64,000 bases of DNA from Rhabdornis inornatus (lineage: Eukaryota; Chordata; Aves; Passeriformes; Rhabdornithidae), in contig VWZS01010169.1 in NCBI GenBank assembly GCA_013397075.1, positions 1 to 64,000 on the forward strand. Direction: 5' to 3'. Below the pieces are notes generated by a model. The model was given only the letters and a program-made list of their open reading frames with translations. It was not told the DNA's origin and did not search any database. Each line of letters opens with the position of its first letter. Position 1 is the first letter of the stretch. The position numbers were made by a program, and so were the translations under genes. This document shows positions 1-11,429 of the stretch, one piece after another.

Positions 1-3000
1 AAAAGGCGAGCCGCGTCAGACTGCACACCATTGTGACCATATCTCAGTATTCCAATTTCTTAATCTTGTGGCATGAAAAGCTATTTCAGGAAACAAAGCA
101 GAAAGTTATTGCAGAATTTTTCTATTTTTTTAGTTAATCAAAGTAAATTCAAAGCTTATAAATGGAATTTGGCTTGGGTTCTGTTATGTGGTAGATATGT
201 TTTGAAGTTACTGCTTTTCTAGTTCACAGCATGGTACTATGATAATGTTCTAGTCATAGTTTTAGTGCATTTTCTCTGATGTGATTATATACAAATATGT
301 ACAGTGTATACAGACATTTGGGAAATCATTTCTGAAAAAAAAGCTGATCAGTATTCAATGTTGTCAAGATGACATCTGATTGCTCACATGGATTCTTTCT
401 GTAGTATGTCACCAGAATACAGTCCTTCAGACTGGATCTGGATTTAGGGAAGTTTATCAGAAAATTGTGGGCTATGCTCAGAGATTATAAGAATATGTAT
501 ATCTCTAGCAAAAATTATATTGATTTACACAGTTTAAGAATATTTCTGTGCCTTTATTAGGAAGCTAGCATATACAGCACAGAAATGTCTTAGTGAAATA
601 ACCCCTCTCACCACACTTACCAAGTAATATCTTTGTTTGTCCATTTGTTTAATCAATTTAACCATTCTGCAGGATGGAAAAAACCCTACCATCCCAAAAA
701 GGGAGGCTGTTACTTTGGGAATAAATAGTATTTCCTCTGAATACTTCTGGAAGTGTGAGCACTCTTGTGCGTGCGATACCACAGAGCTTCATACTGATAA
801 GACTTAAAAGTATGACAAGAGATTGCAATTTCTGTCTCACATCACATTCTCAAAGATGGTGCAAGACATTTGAGTGAGAAATAATTTGGTCTTTATGCTA
901 TTTCTATCCTGAAGCTCTCTTCAAAAGAGACAAATTGTGATAAATTATGTGACGATGAAAAAAAAATCAAGCTATTTCACTTAGGTGCTCACTGTGGAAT
1001 TGAACTAAGCTTAACAGAAATAAGAAAAACATTTTAGAAGTAGTCATCCAGCCCTGCTGCTCAGTCTGGAAGCTCTAAGTTCCAGCCACCCCCACTATTC
1101 AATAAGTTCCACTTTTTTCTTTCAGGGGACTGGTAATTAGCACAAGTACAGTTATTGTAAGGTAATTATATGTTCTAAAGCTAATGTACTTATGTGAACT
1201 AGAGGGGAGCGTATCATGTGTGCATTTGATAAACAAACAGGTGCTTAAAAGATTTAATGGGTTTGTAGCCATCTGTAGTGATTAATGATGTTTAAGAACC
1301 TCACTGCAACTCATAATATCATAAATGAACACTGGGGCTTTTCAGTTAAAAAAAAAAAGAAGTCTAAATGATTCTTAGATTTTTCTGCTCAAATCCCTTT
1401 TGCTTAGTTACAATTTTGTATTCCAAAGGGCAATGAATAATTGAACTTTCCCAGAAGCAATAAAGAAAATTAAAAAAAAAACTCCTCCCTCTTACTTCTC
1501 TTCATCCCCACCTTTTACCACAAGGTAGAACAAAGCATCTTTTTTCCACATACAGAGCAGAAAATTAGAGCAGATTTTTCTTCTTTATAAACAATTTCTT
1601 GCCTCTCATTTCTCTTACTAATCAGAAGACCAGACTGAGCCATTTCTGTTCCTACACCCTGTAGAAATGCTGCTCCTCTTGATATCAGTAACCAAATTCA
1701 TGCTGTGGCCAGATGCTTCTCCCTGCCTGGAGATGGAGAGCCAAGTATGAATAAAAGAAAGTGCGCCTGCCTGTGACTGAGAAGTAGTTATGACTGAATA
1801 ACATTAAGCTGTGCACTATACTATATAGGCAAATTACCCTATATTTTCAAGGTGATGTCCCAAGATTTCATAGAATCAGTCTCACAGGGTATGTGATTTT
1901 TTTTCCCGTAAATTGGCACCCAAACAGCAATTGAGATGTATAATTTTAACTCAGACTTTTCACACATGTTTGAGCCACCTTCAACCAACCTAGTTTAAGT
2001 ACTCTTGAAACATGGCAGCACAGCTTCCAGATGTGCCACCATGACTCTATGTGGCCTAAAGCCAGTGACTCTGAAGTGTCACCTGCTGTATCAGATAACT
2101 GATAGCCAGATAACTAACAGTAGCCAGATAGTCCTGTAATACAGCAGAGATATTAAGAGGAGCAGGCTGCAAGCTTTGTACACCCAAGAATTAAGGCCTG
2201 ACAAGTTTGCTGTGCCTGAACGTTTCTTGACCTACTTGCATCTTGGTTTCATTTCATTTACTTATGATGGCAGTTTATCTTGTTGATCAGGTGGCAGTTG
2301 TACTTTTTTGTTAGGTTATGTGATAAAACTCATCTGCACACTCACAAAAGAACAGAGGCATGATGGCAGATGGGGGAGTCTACCCTGGCTGTTTCCAGTT
2401 TGCTCCCAGGTCGATCACCAAGGATCCTTTAGCCCATCAAAACCTCATTTCTACAAGAACACAATGTCAGAGGGCCAAGGAACCCAAATTAAGGACTCAG
2501 ACAAAGGGACACCCCGTACTTGCTCCTCCCAGCAGAGCCTCAGCCCCACTGACTCAGTGTGAAACTCATCATGAGGAGTCACTGGGACCAGATCTCCATC
2601 TCAGCTTTTGAACTAAAGGAATTGCTGCCAAGGGGAACAGTATGGGAAGAGGAGAAAGAGGATGTTGGGATTGCCCAATATTTATGAAGGCATGTTTAGG
2701 AGAGGAACCAAAAGTGAGAAAAGAGAGAGGTTTAGGTGACTTGGAGAGAAATAAGTATGGGAAATAGAGGGATGAGGGAAGAGTCTATTTGCATGCAAGC
2801 AAGGGCTGGTCAGTATAGTTTCTAACCCTGTCCTAGGCTTAATCTCTGCAGTCTGCCCTGTCTCCTTGCTAAATTCCTTCATTTATTTTCCAGTAAGTGG
2901 CTCTTTACTCCATGTAAAGTGGAGTAAGTGTGTTTAAGTGTGTGTATGGGTCTGTGGTGTCGACTGGACTGAATGCAGGTATGCAAGTAAGTGTGGAAAC

Positions 3001-3178
3001 ATTAGTGGGGTCACTAGTGGGATCACAAGCTGAATGAGCTAGCAGGAGTGGATCTGGATTGAGAGGTGGTTGGGATGAGTGACTGAGGGCCAGTTCTGTG
3101 TGTAGAGAGCATCTGTGGCTCTCTTAAGGGTGAAAACACAGACAGCTTGTCTACAGGACCAGGGAACCCTGGACATTT
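1..3178. other. Unique sequence, no gene recognised
   Basis: AT-rich single-copy DNA. A GC-richer island near 2340-2640 has two overlapping + frames of 83-84 codons with no recognisable product, followed by a purine-rich part (2640-2780). 2925-3000 is GT-rich and leads into the microsatellite. No transposable element is identified. Confidence 0.7.
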
Positions 3179-3179
3179 C

Positions 3180-3200
3180 TGTGTGTGTGTGTGTGTGTGT
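3180..3200. repeat. (GT)10 microsatellite
   Basis: A clean GT run of ten units. It lies four bases left of the point where the duplicated contig begins (3205), so it probably caused the assembly break. It sits in a broader GT-rich zone (about 2925-3000). Confidence 0.95.
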
Positions 3201-3204
3201 GATC

Positions 3205-4876
3205 GTCTGCATCAGCAACTGCAATAGCATTATGGTACTGTGACCTTTGGGGTTCATATGTCCAGGTGTTAGCAGGTGGTAAGACTGAGATCTAGGGACA
3301 GCAACAGGTCAGGATGGGTTTAACAGGCCAGCTGCTTGAGGGACTCACACTGCACATATACAAAGAGATATGATATATACTCCTATTGTCATATCTCCAT
3401 CCTGCTCAGTCAGAGACAGGAGCAGGTTGAAACCATTGTTGCTGTGTTTGTGTCAGTGCTCCAAGTCTCTCTCTGTTATTTGAGTGGCCAGATAAAAACA
3501 TTCATGGTGTGTACCTGTGCTCAGTGTGCATGTGCCAAGTGGGAATACATTTTCAGGCTCATTATTTTTTAGACCTGGGGGCATGGAGCTGCAGCAGCCT
3601 TTCCTTTCTCAGGTTGTTGGGTCCAGTATGACATTTTCCTCTAATTTTTGTTCATCTTTGTGTGGTTCAAGGATAGTTTTATATCAATGAAAGTAATAAG
3701 CAATTATTTTGTGTAACATAGAAATGGTGTACAAGATCAGGAGCCTGAGAACTAAAGATATAGGGTGTGGCATGAAGCAATGTGGGACTGGGATGGTGAG
3801 AGATGAACAGCCTTGGCACTGGGGATCCCACAGCTCTAAGCAACTGGCCAACACTGAGTTATGGAGAAGCAAACATGGAGCTAGACAAAACTGATTTTAG
3901 GGATAAGAAAGAGAACAAAGAAGTGGTATCAAACATACAGAAAAGGCAACATATGTAGTAAGTTTGGGGGGTAATGTGGTATGGAAGCCAGCCCTCAACC
4001 CTAGTAGACTTAACCCACCAATATTAGGACTCAGAGGAGCAGAAGAAGGGTGAGCATATCACCAGAAATAGGAGTAAAAACTGTGTAAAACAATTTTAAC
4101 TTCATTTTTATTCTTTCTTCAACAATTAGATCTACACTGATAGTGGCTAAATTCTTAAGACTCCCATAATGCAAACAATAAATTAATGGCTAAAAATATA
4201 TATATTTGCTTCCCCTGTGCAATTTACGGGATTTTGAGCATAACACTACATGTGCTGAAAGGTAGCTGACCTTTAGAAATGGCTATCACCGTAAATCTGG
4301 CAAAGTGTGTGGGCACACAAGAAGGATGTATTCTGGAACACTGGAAGAACTAGGTGAAGAGAAGGGCAAAGAAAACGAGAGTGGTATTGCAGTGAAGTAC
4401 TCATGGAGGAATAAAGGGGAAGAATAAAATGCTATGGATAGAGGGAAATGTTGCAGGAACAGTATCTGAAAGAAACCTAGGTGCATTAGTTCAGGGACCT
4501 TTGTCTAAAAGTCTTAGACAGGAATTTATCAAAAAAAGCATTGTGCCATTCTATGAATGCTAGTGACAGTATTCTGTTAAGTACTGTCTGACTTCTGCCA
4601 AGCTATGAAAGCTGTTCTAAAATCAATTGGATCAATAATATAGTCTCTAAAAATAAAATCCCCTCCTGTTCCTCCCTTTTCAGCTGTGAATTGGAACACT
4701 GCTTTATATAGATGCTACTTATACACAATAATGCCACTTATATGGGTTTGAATGGACAATACCAACCTCAGCAAAGAAACTGCTCCTGATCTATTTTGGA
4801 TTTTGGAATTTGAAACTTGCAATTCTAAAGTTTTAGACACAGAATACAAAATATTCTTTACTTTTTATAAGACTGC
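3205..4876. repeat. False duplication unit A, copy 1
   Basis: A 1672-base block that recurs at a constant offset of 2289 bases (5494-7165). Wherever I compared the two copies they were identical, including the small open frames at 3336-3572 and 5625-5861 and at 4286-4486 and 6575-6775. The copy ends exactly at the N at 4877. I read this as the same locus present at the end of one contig and the start of another. The content is unique AT-rich DNA with a GC-richer part around 3290-3500. No gene or known repeat family is recognised in it. Confidence 0.93.
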
Positions 4877-4877
4877 N
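4877..4877. other. Single-N contig join 1
   Basis: A lone N interrupts the sequence. The 1672 bases to its left (3205-4876) recur exactly at 5494-7165, and the 615 bases to its right (4878-5492) recur at 7915-8529. Both repeats stop at the N, so it marks a contig edge in the assembly and not an unread base in continuous DNA. The right-hand piece begins inside a TA dinucleotide tract, a common place for assemblers to break. Confidence 0.95.
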
Positions 4878-5492
4878 ATATATATATATACTGGTTTTGA
4901 CTGAGAGAGTTAATTTTCTCCATAGGAACTTATATTGCTAGGCTATGTTTTGGATCTGTGACCGAGGCAGTGCTGATAACATGAGGTGTTTAAGCTGTTG
5001 CTGAGCAGTGCTTGAACAGTGACAAATCCTTTTCTCTGTCTCACACTACCCTGCCAGCACTGTACACTGGGGATGCACAAGGAGTTGAGAGGGGACACAG
5101 AGAGAAACTGTTCCAAAAGAAGAAATCTAGAGAGGATTTGCATCTAGGTTTTCATGTGGACTAAGCTTCTCTGAATTTTCTCTCCTGGTATTGCCACAGG
5201 AAAAGCTATGAGATAAAGAAAGCTTTTCAGTCTAGTAAAATAAATTATAGCAGAAACCAGTGTCTGGAAATTGAAGCCACAAAAATTTTGTATATTTTAA
5301 AGTTGATAAATTAAATACTGGAAAAGTTTGCAAAAGATCACTTGGCGCTATATTGCTTAAAATATGAACATCAAGCCTAATTCTTTCCTTAGGAGATTTA
5401 TTCTCACTTAAAGTGAAATCATTAAATGACATTTGTGTAGAAAGTCAGTCTAGGTAAACAATTTCTTTTTTCTTTTTTTGGCTTTAAGAGTC
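4878..5492. repeat. False duplication unit B, redundant contig
   Basis: A 615-base island bounded on both sides by single Ns. It is identical to 7915-8529 (constant offset 3037) and is wholly contained there. It starts in the TA tract that precedes CTGGTTTTGACTG and ends at TTTAAGAGTC. It appears to be a redundant small contig placed in the gap between its larger neighbours. Confidence 0.94.
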
Positions 5493-5493
5493 N
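5493..5493. other. Single-N contig join 2
   Basis: A second lone N. The piece to its left (4878-5492) is fully contained in later sequence at 7915-8529. The piece to its right starts at a point equivalent to 3205, four bases after the (GT)n tract at 3181-3200. The contig starting here therefore overlaps the end of the first contig instead of following it. Confidence 0.95.
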
Positions 5494-7165
5494 GTCTGCA
5501 TCAGCAACTGCAATAGCATTATGGTACTGTGACCTTTGGGGTTCATATGTCCAGGTGTTAGCAGGTGGTAAGACTGAGATCTAGGGACAGCAACAGGTCA
5601 GGATGGGTTTAACAGGCCAGCTGCTTGAGGGACTCACACTGCACATATACAAAGAGATATGATATATACTCCTATTGTCATATCTCCATCCTGCTCAGTC
5701 AGAGACAGGAGCAGGTTGAAACCATTGTTGCTGTGTTTGTGTCAGTGCTCCAAGTCTCTCTCTGTTATTTGAGTGGCCAGATAAAAACATTCATGGTGTG
5801 TACCTGTGCTCAGTGTGCATGTGCCAAGTGGGAATACATTTTCAGGCTCATTATTTTTTAGACCTGGGGGCATGGAGCTGCAGCAGCCTTTCCTTTCTCA
5901 GGTTGTTGGGTCCAGTATGACATTTTCCTCTAATTTTTGTTCATCTTTGTGTGGTTCAAGGATAGTTTTATATCAATGAAAGTAATAAGCAATTATTTTG
6001 TGTAACATAGAAATGGTGTACAAGATCAGGAGCCTGAGAACTAAAGATATAGGGTGTGGCATGAAGCAATGTGGGACTGGGATGGTGAGAGATGAACAGC
6101 CTTGGCACTGGGGATCCCACAGCTCTAAGCAACTGGCCAACACTGAGTTATGGAGAAGCAAACATGGAGCTAGACAAAACTGATTTTAGGGATAAGAAAG
6201 AGAACAAAGAAGTGGTATCAAACATACAGAAAAGGCAACATATGTAGTAAGTTTGGGGGGTAATGTGGTATGGAAGCCAGCCCTCAACCCTAGTAGACTT
6301 AACCCACCAATATTAGGACTCAGAGGAGCAGAAGAAGGGTGAGCATATCACCAGAAATAGGAGTAAAAACTGTGTAAAACAATTTTAACTTCATTTTTAT
6401 TCTTTCTTCAACAATTAGATCTACACTGATAGTGGCTAAATTCTTAAGACTCCCATAATGCAAACAATAAATTAATGGCTAAAAATATATATATTTGCTT
6501 CCCCTGTGCAATTTACGGGATTTTGAGCATAACACTACATGTGCTGAAAGGTAGCTGACCTTTAGAAATGGCTATCACCGTAAATCTGGCAAAGTGTGTG
6601 GGCACACAAGAAGGATGTATTCTGGAACACTGGAAGAACTAGGTGAAGAGAAGGGCAAAGAAAACGAGAGTGGTATTGCAGTGAAGTACTCATGGAGGAA
6701 TAAAGGGGAAGAATAAAATGCTATGGATAGAGGGAAATGTTGCAGGAACAGTATCTGAAAGAAACCTAGGTGCATTAGTTCAGGGACCTTTGTCTAAAAG
6801 TCTTAGACAGGAATTTATCAAAAAAAGCATTGTGCCATTCTATGAATGCTAGTGACAGTATTCTGTTAAGTACTGTCTGACTTCTGCCAAGCTATGAAAG
6901 CTGTTCTAAAATCAATTGGATCAATAATATAGTCTCTAAAAATAAAATCCCCTCCTGTTCCTCCCTTTTCAGCTGTGAATTGGAACACTGCTTTATATAG
7001 ATGCTACTTATACACAATAATGCCACTTATATGGGTTTGAATGGACAATACCAACCTCAGCAAAGAAACTGCTCCTGATCTATTTTGGATTTTGGAATTT
7101 GAAACTTGCAATTCTAAAGTTTTAGACACAGAATACAAAATATTCTTTACTTTTTATAAGACTGC
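5494..7165. repeat. False duplication unit A, copy 2
   Basis: Exact second copy of 3205-4876. It starts immediately after the N at 5493 and runs on without a break into unique sequence (7166 onward), so this is the copy joined to its true right flank. The first copy is the one joined to its true left flank. Short open frames found twice here and in copy 1 are one locus, not paralogues. Confidence 0.93.
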
Positions 7166-7870
7166 TTACCATCTTCAGCTAGGCTCACCAGGAGCTACTT
7201 AACTGAAAATAAATTAATTGAGATCTAAACACTTGTCCAAAGGTTGCTACTACTCTGACCAAGGTAGCTACTCATTTGAGCATGTTTTTTTTAAAGGCCA
7301 AAGAAATGTGGCAGCACTTACTAGCAATTGCAATTGGGCAGTGGTAATCAGCATATTCTTAAATCTGCTGCTGTATACAGCTATGAGCCCCAAATTAGTT
7401 GGTACTCACAGCTACTGCCACATGCACTCAAACCATATAAGCACAGGATCCTTTCCCTTGGCCTAATTATTGTCACACCCAAATAGTTGATGCCATCAAA
7501 CCTAAGTAATATCAAACCTAATATTTGCTTGTTACCTCCCAATTATTGAGCACTACTGGTGCAGTTATGTTATCCATCTGATCACAGCTGATCTTTTTAA
7601 TAAAAATGGAACTCCCCAGTCAACTTCACATCATCTCTTATTGACTCTTCTTATTTGATATATATTGGAACATCCTCTCTTTGGTTTCTTTGTCTCTAAT
7701 AGTTTAAATGTAGAAATCTTTCTTCCTATAAACCTTTACACACTTCTCTAGCTGGACTTTATTTGATGCTCTGCCTGGTTGCCACATTTCCTACCCTTTT
7801 CTTCCTAGTCATTCATCATGTGTTATGGAAAGCACATACTCCTAAAAGGTGTGTATGTATAAATATAAAT
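7166..7870. other. Unique sequence between false duplicates
   Basis: The only part of the 3.2-8.5 kb zone, apart from the microsatellite, that occurs once. AT-rich, no repeat family seen. An 82-codon + frame (7218-7466) shows no recognisable domain. Confidence 0.7.
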
Positions 7871-7871
7871 A

Positions 7872-7903
<32 letters not shown>

Positions 7904-7927
7904 ATTATATATATATATATATATATA
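7871..7927. repeat. Compound (GT)n(TA)n microsatellite
   Basis: A GT run passes into a long TA/AT run interrupted once by AATT. Its right edge is also the left edge of the redundant contig 4878-5492. Length here is unreliable because the flanking assembly is faulty. Confidence 0.95.
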
Positions 7928-8529
7928 CTGGTTTTGACTGAGAGAGTTAATTTTCTCCATAGGAACTTATATTGCTAGGCTATGTTTTGGATCTGTGACC
8001 GAGGCAGTGCTGATAACATGAGGTGTTTAAGCTGTTGCTGAGCAGTGCTTGAACAGTGACAAATCCTTTTCTCTGTCTCACACTACCCTGCCAGCACTGT
8101 ACACTGGGGATGCACAAGGAGTTGAGAGGGGACACAGAGAGAAACTGTTCCAAAAGAAGAAATCTAGAGAGGATTTGCATCTAGGTTTTCATGTGGACTA
8201 AGCTTCTCTGAATTTTCTCTCCTGGTATTGCCACAGGAAAAGCTATGAGATAAAGAAAGCTTTTCAGTCTAGTAAAATAAATTATAGCAGAAACCAGTGT
8301 CTGGAAATTGAAGCCACAAAAATTTTGTATATTTTAAAGTTGATAAATTAAATACTGGAAAAGTTTGCAAAAGATCACTTGGCGCTATATTGCTTAAAAT
8401 ATGAACATCAAGCCTAATTCTTTCCTTAGGAGATTTATTCTCACTTAAAGTGAAATCATTAAATGACATTTGTGTAGAAAGTCAGTCTAGGTAAACAATT
8501 TCTTTTTTCTTTTTTTGGCTTTAAGAGTC
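7915..8529. repeat. False duplication unit B, genuine location
   Basis: Counterpart of 4878-5492, here continuous with unique sequence on both sides (the TA microsatellite to the left, TGCCAAGTTCC to the right). This is the likely true position. Nothing in it resembles a known gene or transposable element. Confidence 0.9.
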
Positions 8530-9825
8530 TGCCAAGTTCCTTTCAGTCTGTTTAAGAGATGGCAATCACATATCCTGAGCTGGAAAAAATCTGGGATCTA
8601 GGTGAATACCATCAAAACAATTTCAGACTTAAACAGTGACTAGTTAGTTTTATGAATCTCAAAAAAGTTGACAAATGGTACTCAAAAAGAAGCTACTTTC
8701 CAAATGCTTCCAGATCTTATTAGAATAAGACATAAAATTGAGCTATAGTACTGATATTTAAAAAAATAAATAAAAGAACCAAGAAATAAATGCATTTAAA
8801 GAATCAGCAGGAGAAGAACATTTTCAGACAGTTTCACAACTGCTGAATGATATTTAAATATAGAGAATGGTAGGCCCAGATGGGCATGCTGTGAACTATT
8901 CATAATGTTAAATGCTAATATTCATAAAACAACAGATTTCACCCTTTATGGATTGAAATACATGAAACTGTTACTGGCCTATTATATTTGCTTTCATCAG
9001 TAAACCTTAAATAGGTTTAGACTTTAGCAGTTAATTGTTTATCAGCTGAGAATTTTCCCCTCTTGTTCTTCCTTTATCATGCAGGAAAGTCATAAGAGCC
9101 TAAGAATTAAGATCAGTGATCTGTGTGGGCTTGAGTTTCAAGATGTGAATATTGTGCCATTGCTCACCCATGCCAAAGGAATAGAACTATATGTTCCTGC
9201 ATTTTCATGACACAGAGTGAACATAACCCACACGCAGGCCAAACCTCAGCGTATTTACTATGATTGCTGCTGCTTCAAAAGACATAATTACCTCAAAATA
9301 TGTGTGAAATACTGTGAAGTATCTATTACTGTGCACAGTTCAGTAAAACACCAAAAATAGTGCAAGTCACTGTCACATTTTTAAATGGTGAGTGAGCACT
9401 GTTAATGTACTTGCACTGCCTCCTTGAAAGGAAGCAAAACACAACAGTAAAAATGAATCAGAAAAGGCTAGAAAACAATTTTCTTGAAAAAGGAAGGTAG
9501 GGTGAACCAAAAATGTCTTTACGTGTATATTGCTCAAATCATAATTTTGTTTATTGTGTTAACTGCATGCACAGCTCAGAGGTCACTAATCAAATTATTA
9601 AAGCAAATTTAAAAAAAAATCACTTTGCAGGGGCAGGAGGTGAGGTTTGAGGGGCACTAATTTTCATCGCAGTGGATAGCTTAAATACATCCTGTCTTAG
9701 CTGAAAAAAATAAACTCTTTTCATTGTAATGATTTATGGGAGGCATGTCTGATTAGGTTTATATCTCCATTTTCTCCTGTGGTCTCAGTTCCCAAACAAG
9801 CTGCCTGTTCAATGATTCACTGGCA
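8530..9825. other. Unique AT-rich sequence
   Basis: No open frame of note. A splice-acceptor-like TTCCTTTATCATGCAG at about 9085 has no matching donor that would define an exon. AT-rich stretches such as TGCTAATATTCATAAA (about 8912) are of the type found in conserved non-coding elements, which cannot be tested here. Confidence 0.6.
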
Positions 9826-10049
9826 TCACAGAATCATAGTACATCATAGAAAATGCAGTCTGGTCAGAGAGCTTAATCCAGTTGATTGTGAAGACAGACA
9901 AAACCAAAATTAGACTACATTACACTACCACATTTCAGCTGGAAGGGATCTACAGCAATCATCTTGTTCAACTGCCTGACCAAGTCAGGGCTGACCAAAC
10001 ATTAATACAGGATGTTAAGGGCATTGTCCAAATGCCTCTTAAATGCTGG

Positions 10050-10280
10050 CACAGTTGAGGTATAAACCACCTTTCTAGGTATCCTGTGTTTGACCACCCT
10101 CTCAGTAAAGTAGTGCTTCCTATTGTTCAGTCCAAAACTCCTCTGATGCACTTTTGAACCATTCCTGTCACTGGGTCCCAGGGAGAAGAACACAGCATCT
10201 CCCTCTTCACCTCCCCTCTTCAGGAAACTACAGAGCACTGAGGTCACTCCTCAGCATCCTTTTCTCCAAACTAGACAAAC
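10050..10280. repeat. False duplication unit C, copy 1
   Basis: 231 bases of CR1 sequence that recur at 10282-10512 with an offset of 232, exactly one unit plus the N. The antisense open frames read identically in both copies. True CR1 tandem duplication with a boundary at an N is far less likely than unmerged contig ends. Confidence 0.92.
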
Positions 10281-10281
10281 N
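10281..10281. other. Single-N contig join 3
   Basis: A third lone N, inside a CR1 element. The 231 bases before it (10050-10280) are repeated directly after it (10282-10512), so the two contigs overlap here and were not merged. Confidence 0.95.
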
Positions 10282-10512
10282 CACAGTTGAGGTATAAACC
10301 ACCTTTCTAGGTATCCTGTGTTTGACCACCCTCTCAGTAAAGTAGTGCTTCCTATTGTTCAGTCCAAAACTCCTCTGATGCACTTTTGAACCATTCCTGT
10401 CACTGGGTCCCAGGGAGAAGAACACAGCATCTCCCTCTTCACCTCCCCTCTTCAGGAAACTACAGAGCACTGAGGTCACTCCTCAGCATCCTTTTCTCCA
10501 AACTAGACAAAC
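10282..10512. repeat. False duplication unit C, copy 2
   Basis: Second copy of 10050-10280, continuous on its right with the rest of the CR1 element (CCCAGGGTGCTCAGATGCTC and onward). Collapsing the two copies restores one ordinary CR1 3' region. Confidence 0.92.
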
Positions 10513-10640
10513 CCAGGGTGCTCAGATGCTCCTTAGAGGATATTCCATCCTGTCCTTTCAGAGTTCTGATGCCATATCTACCTACAAATTCAACTGATAT
10601 CATCTCTCTACCTGCTCTCAAAGATATTAGTAGCTGCTTC

Positions 10641-11429
10641 CACTTTCCTAAGTAAATTTTGTATTTAGTAGTAACTGCTATATAATTAAGGTCTTGAAGG
10701 AGCCATTCATGATGAGGATTTTGCAATATGCAAATGAAGCAAACTTCTTACTTACATGGAGAATTGTATTTATTCTCCTCTCATTTTTGTTAGAAACACG
10801 TAGTTCATATTCCATATCTCTAGATTAAGATTTTTCCAGTGTCTTTTTTAGATCATTTGCTCAGCATGCAGAAGCACAATGGAAGGCTTGCTTACATGGA
10901 GCACTGTGTTCAGTCAGGAAGTGCTTAATCAGGTCACCGTTTTTGTCAGGTTATCTTTGCACGTGTTGGTATGCATAATGATACTGTTGATGATTAGAAA
11001 GAGAAGTTATAGCATTGTGTTATATTTGGCCAGTGTAATATTTTAGAATTTAAAATATTTTATGTATCTTTATGAACTTCATATTGCTAGGAGGCTCAAT
11101 TAAGATGGTAAGATAAAGTAGACCTCCTGCAAGAACTAGACATTAGGGCTGGTAATTAATCCCCACTGCTGAAAAAATGTTTTCTTCTCGGGGCTTATAT
11201 GCATCAGGTTTGATATGCCAGCAGGAAGAAAAAAATCAAAGAGGATAATTCTATATTAAAAGCTAGATGTGGAAGAGGAATACAGTCTAGTTTAACACAA
11301 AGGACTAAAGAGCCTGAAAAAGAGTACTGGAAATTCAAATACACTTTGATATTCAAGGGGAGGAAGTGTGACTATGTTGGAGGTTCATGCAGACCCAGAC
11401 ACACAAGCAGTTTTTTGTGTTAGGTTTAT
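10641..11429. other. Unique spacer between two CR1 copies
   Basis: AT-rich DNA with no open frame over 60 codons and no recognised repeat. Confidence 0.6.

Larger units (their letters stand above)
9826..10640 (-). mobile_element. CR1 LINE fragment with split body
   Basis: The left edge carries TCACAGAATCATAG, the reverse complement of the CR1 3' tail. From about 9935 the CR1 3' body follows: a GCTGGAAGGGATCTAC-type start, the 'small open frame' stretch with CAGTAAAGTAGTGCTTCCT, GTCACTGGGTCCCAGGGAGAAG and CTTTTCTCCAAACTAGACAA. The orientation is therefore minus. The element is 5'-truncated, old, and interrupted by the N at 10281 with a 231-base false duplication, so its real length is about 580 bases. 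About 90 bases between tail and body (9858-9940) match CR1 poorly. They may be decayed tail or a small insertion. Confidence 0.85.

Noticed and set aside
3336..6775. Pairs of identical small open frames as a tandem gene family
   Set aside because: They are the same locus seen twice because of the contig overlap at the Ns (offset exactly 2289).
10002..10726. Overlapping minus-strand frames as coding genes
   Set aside because: They are antisense or sense translations of CR1 3' sequence, doubled by the false duplication.
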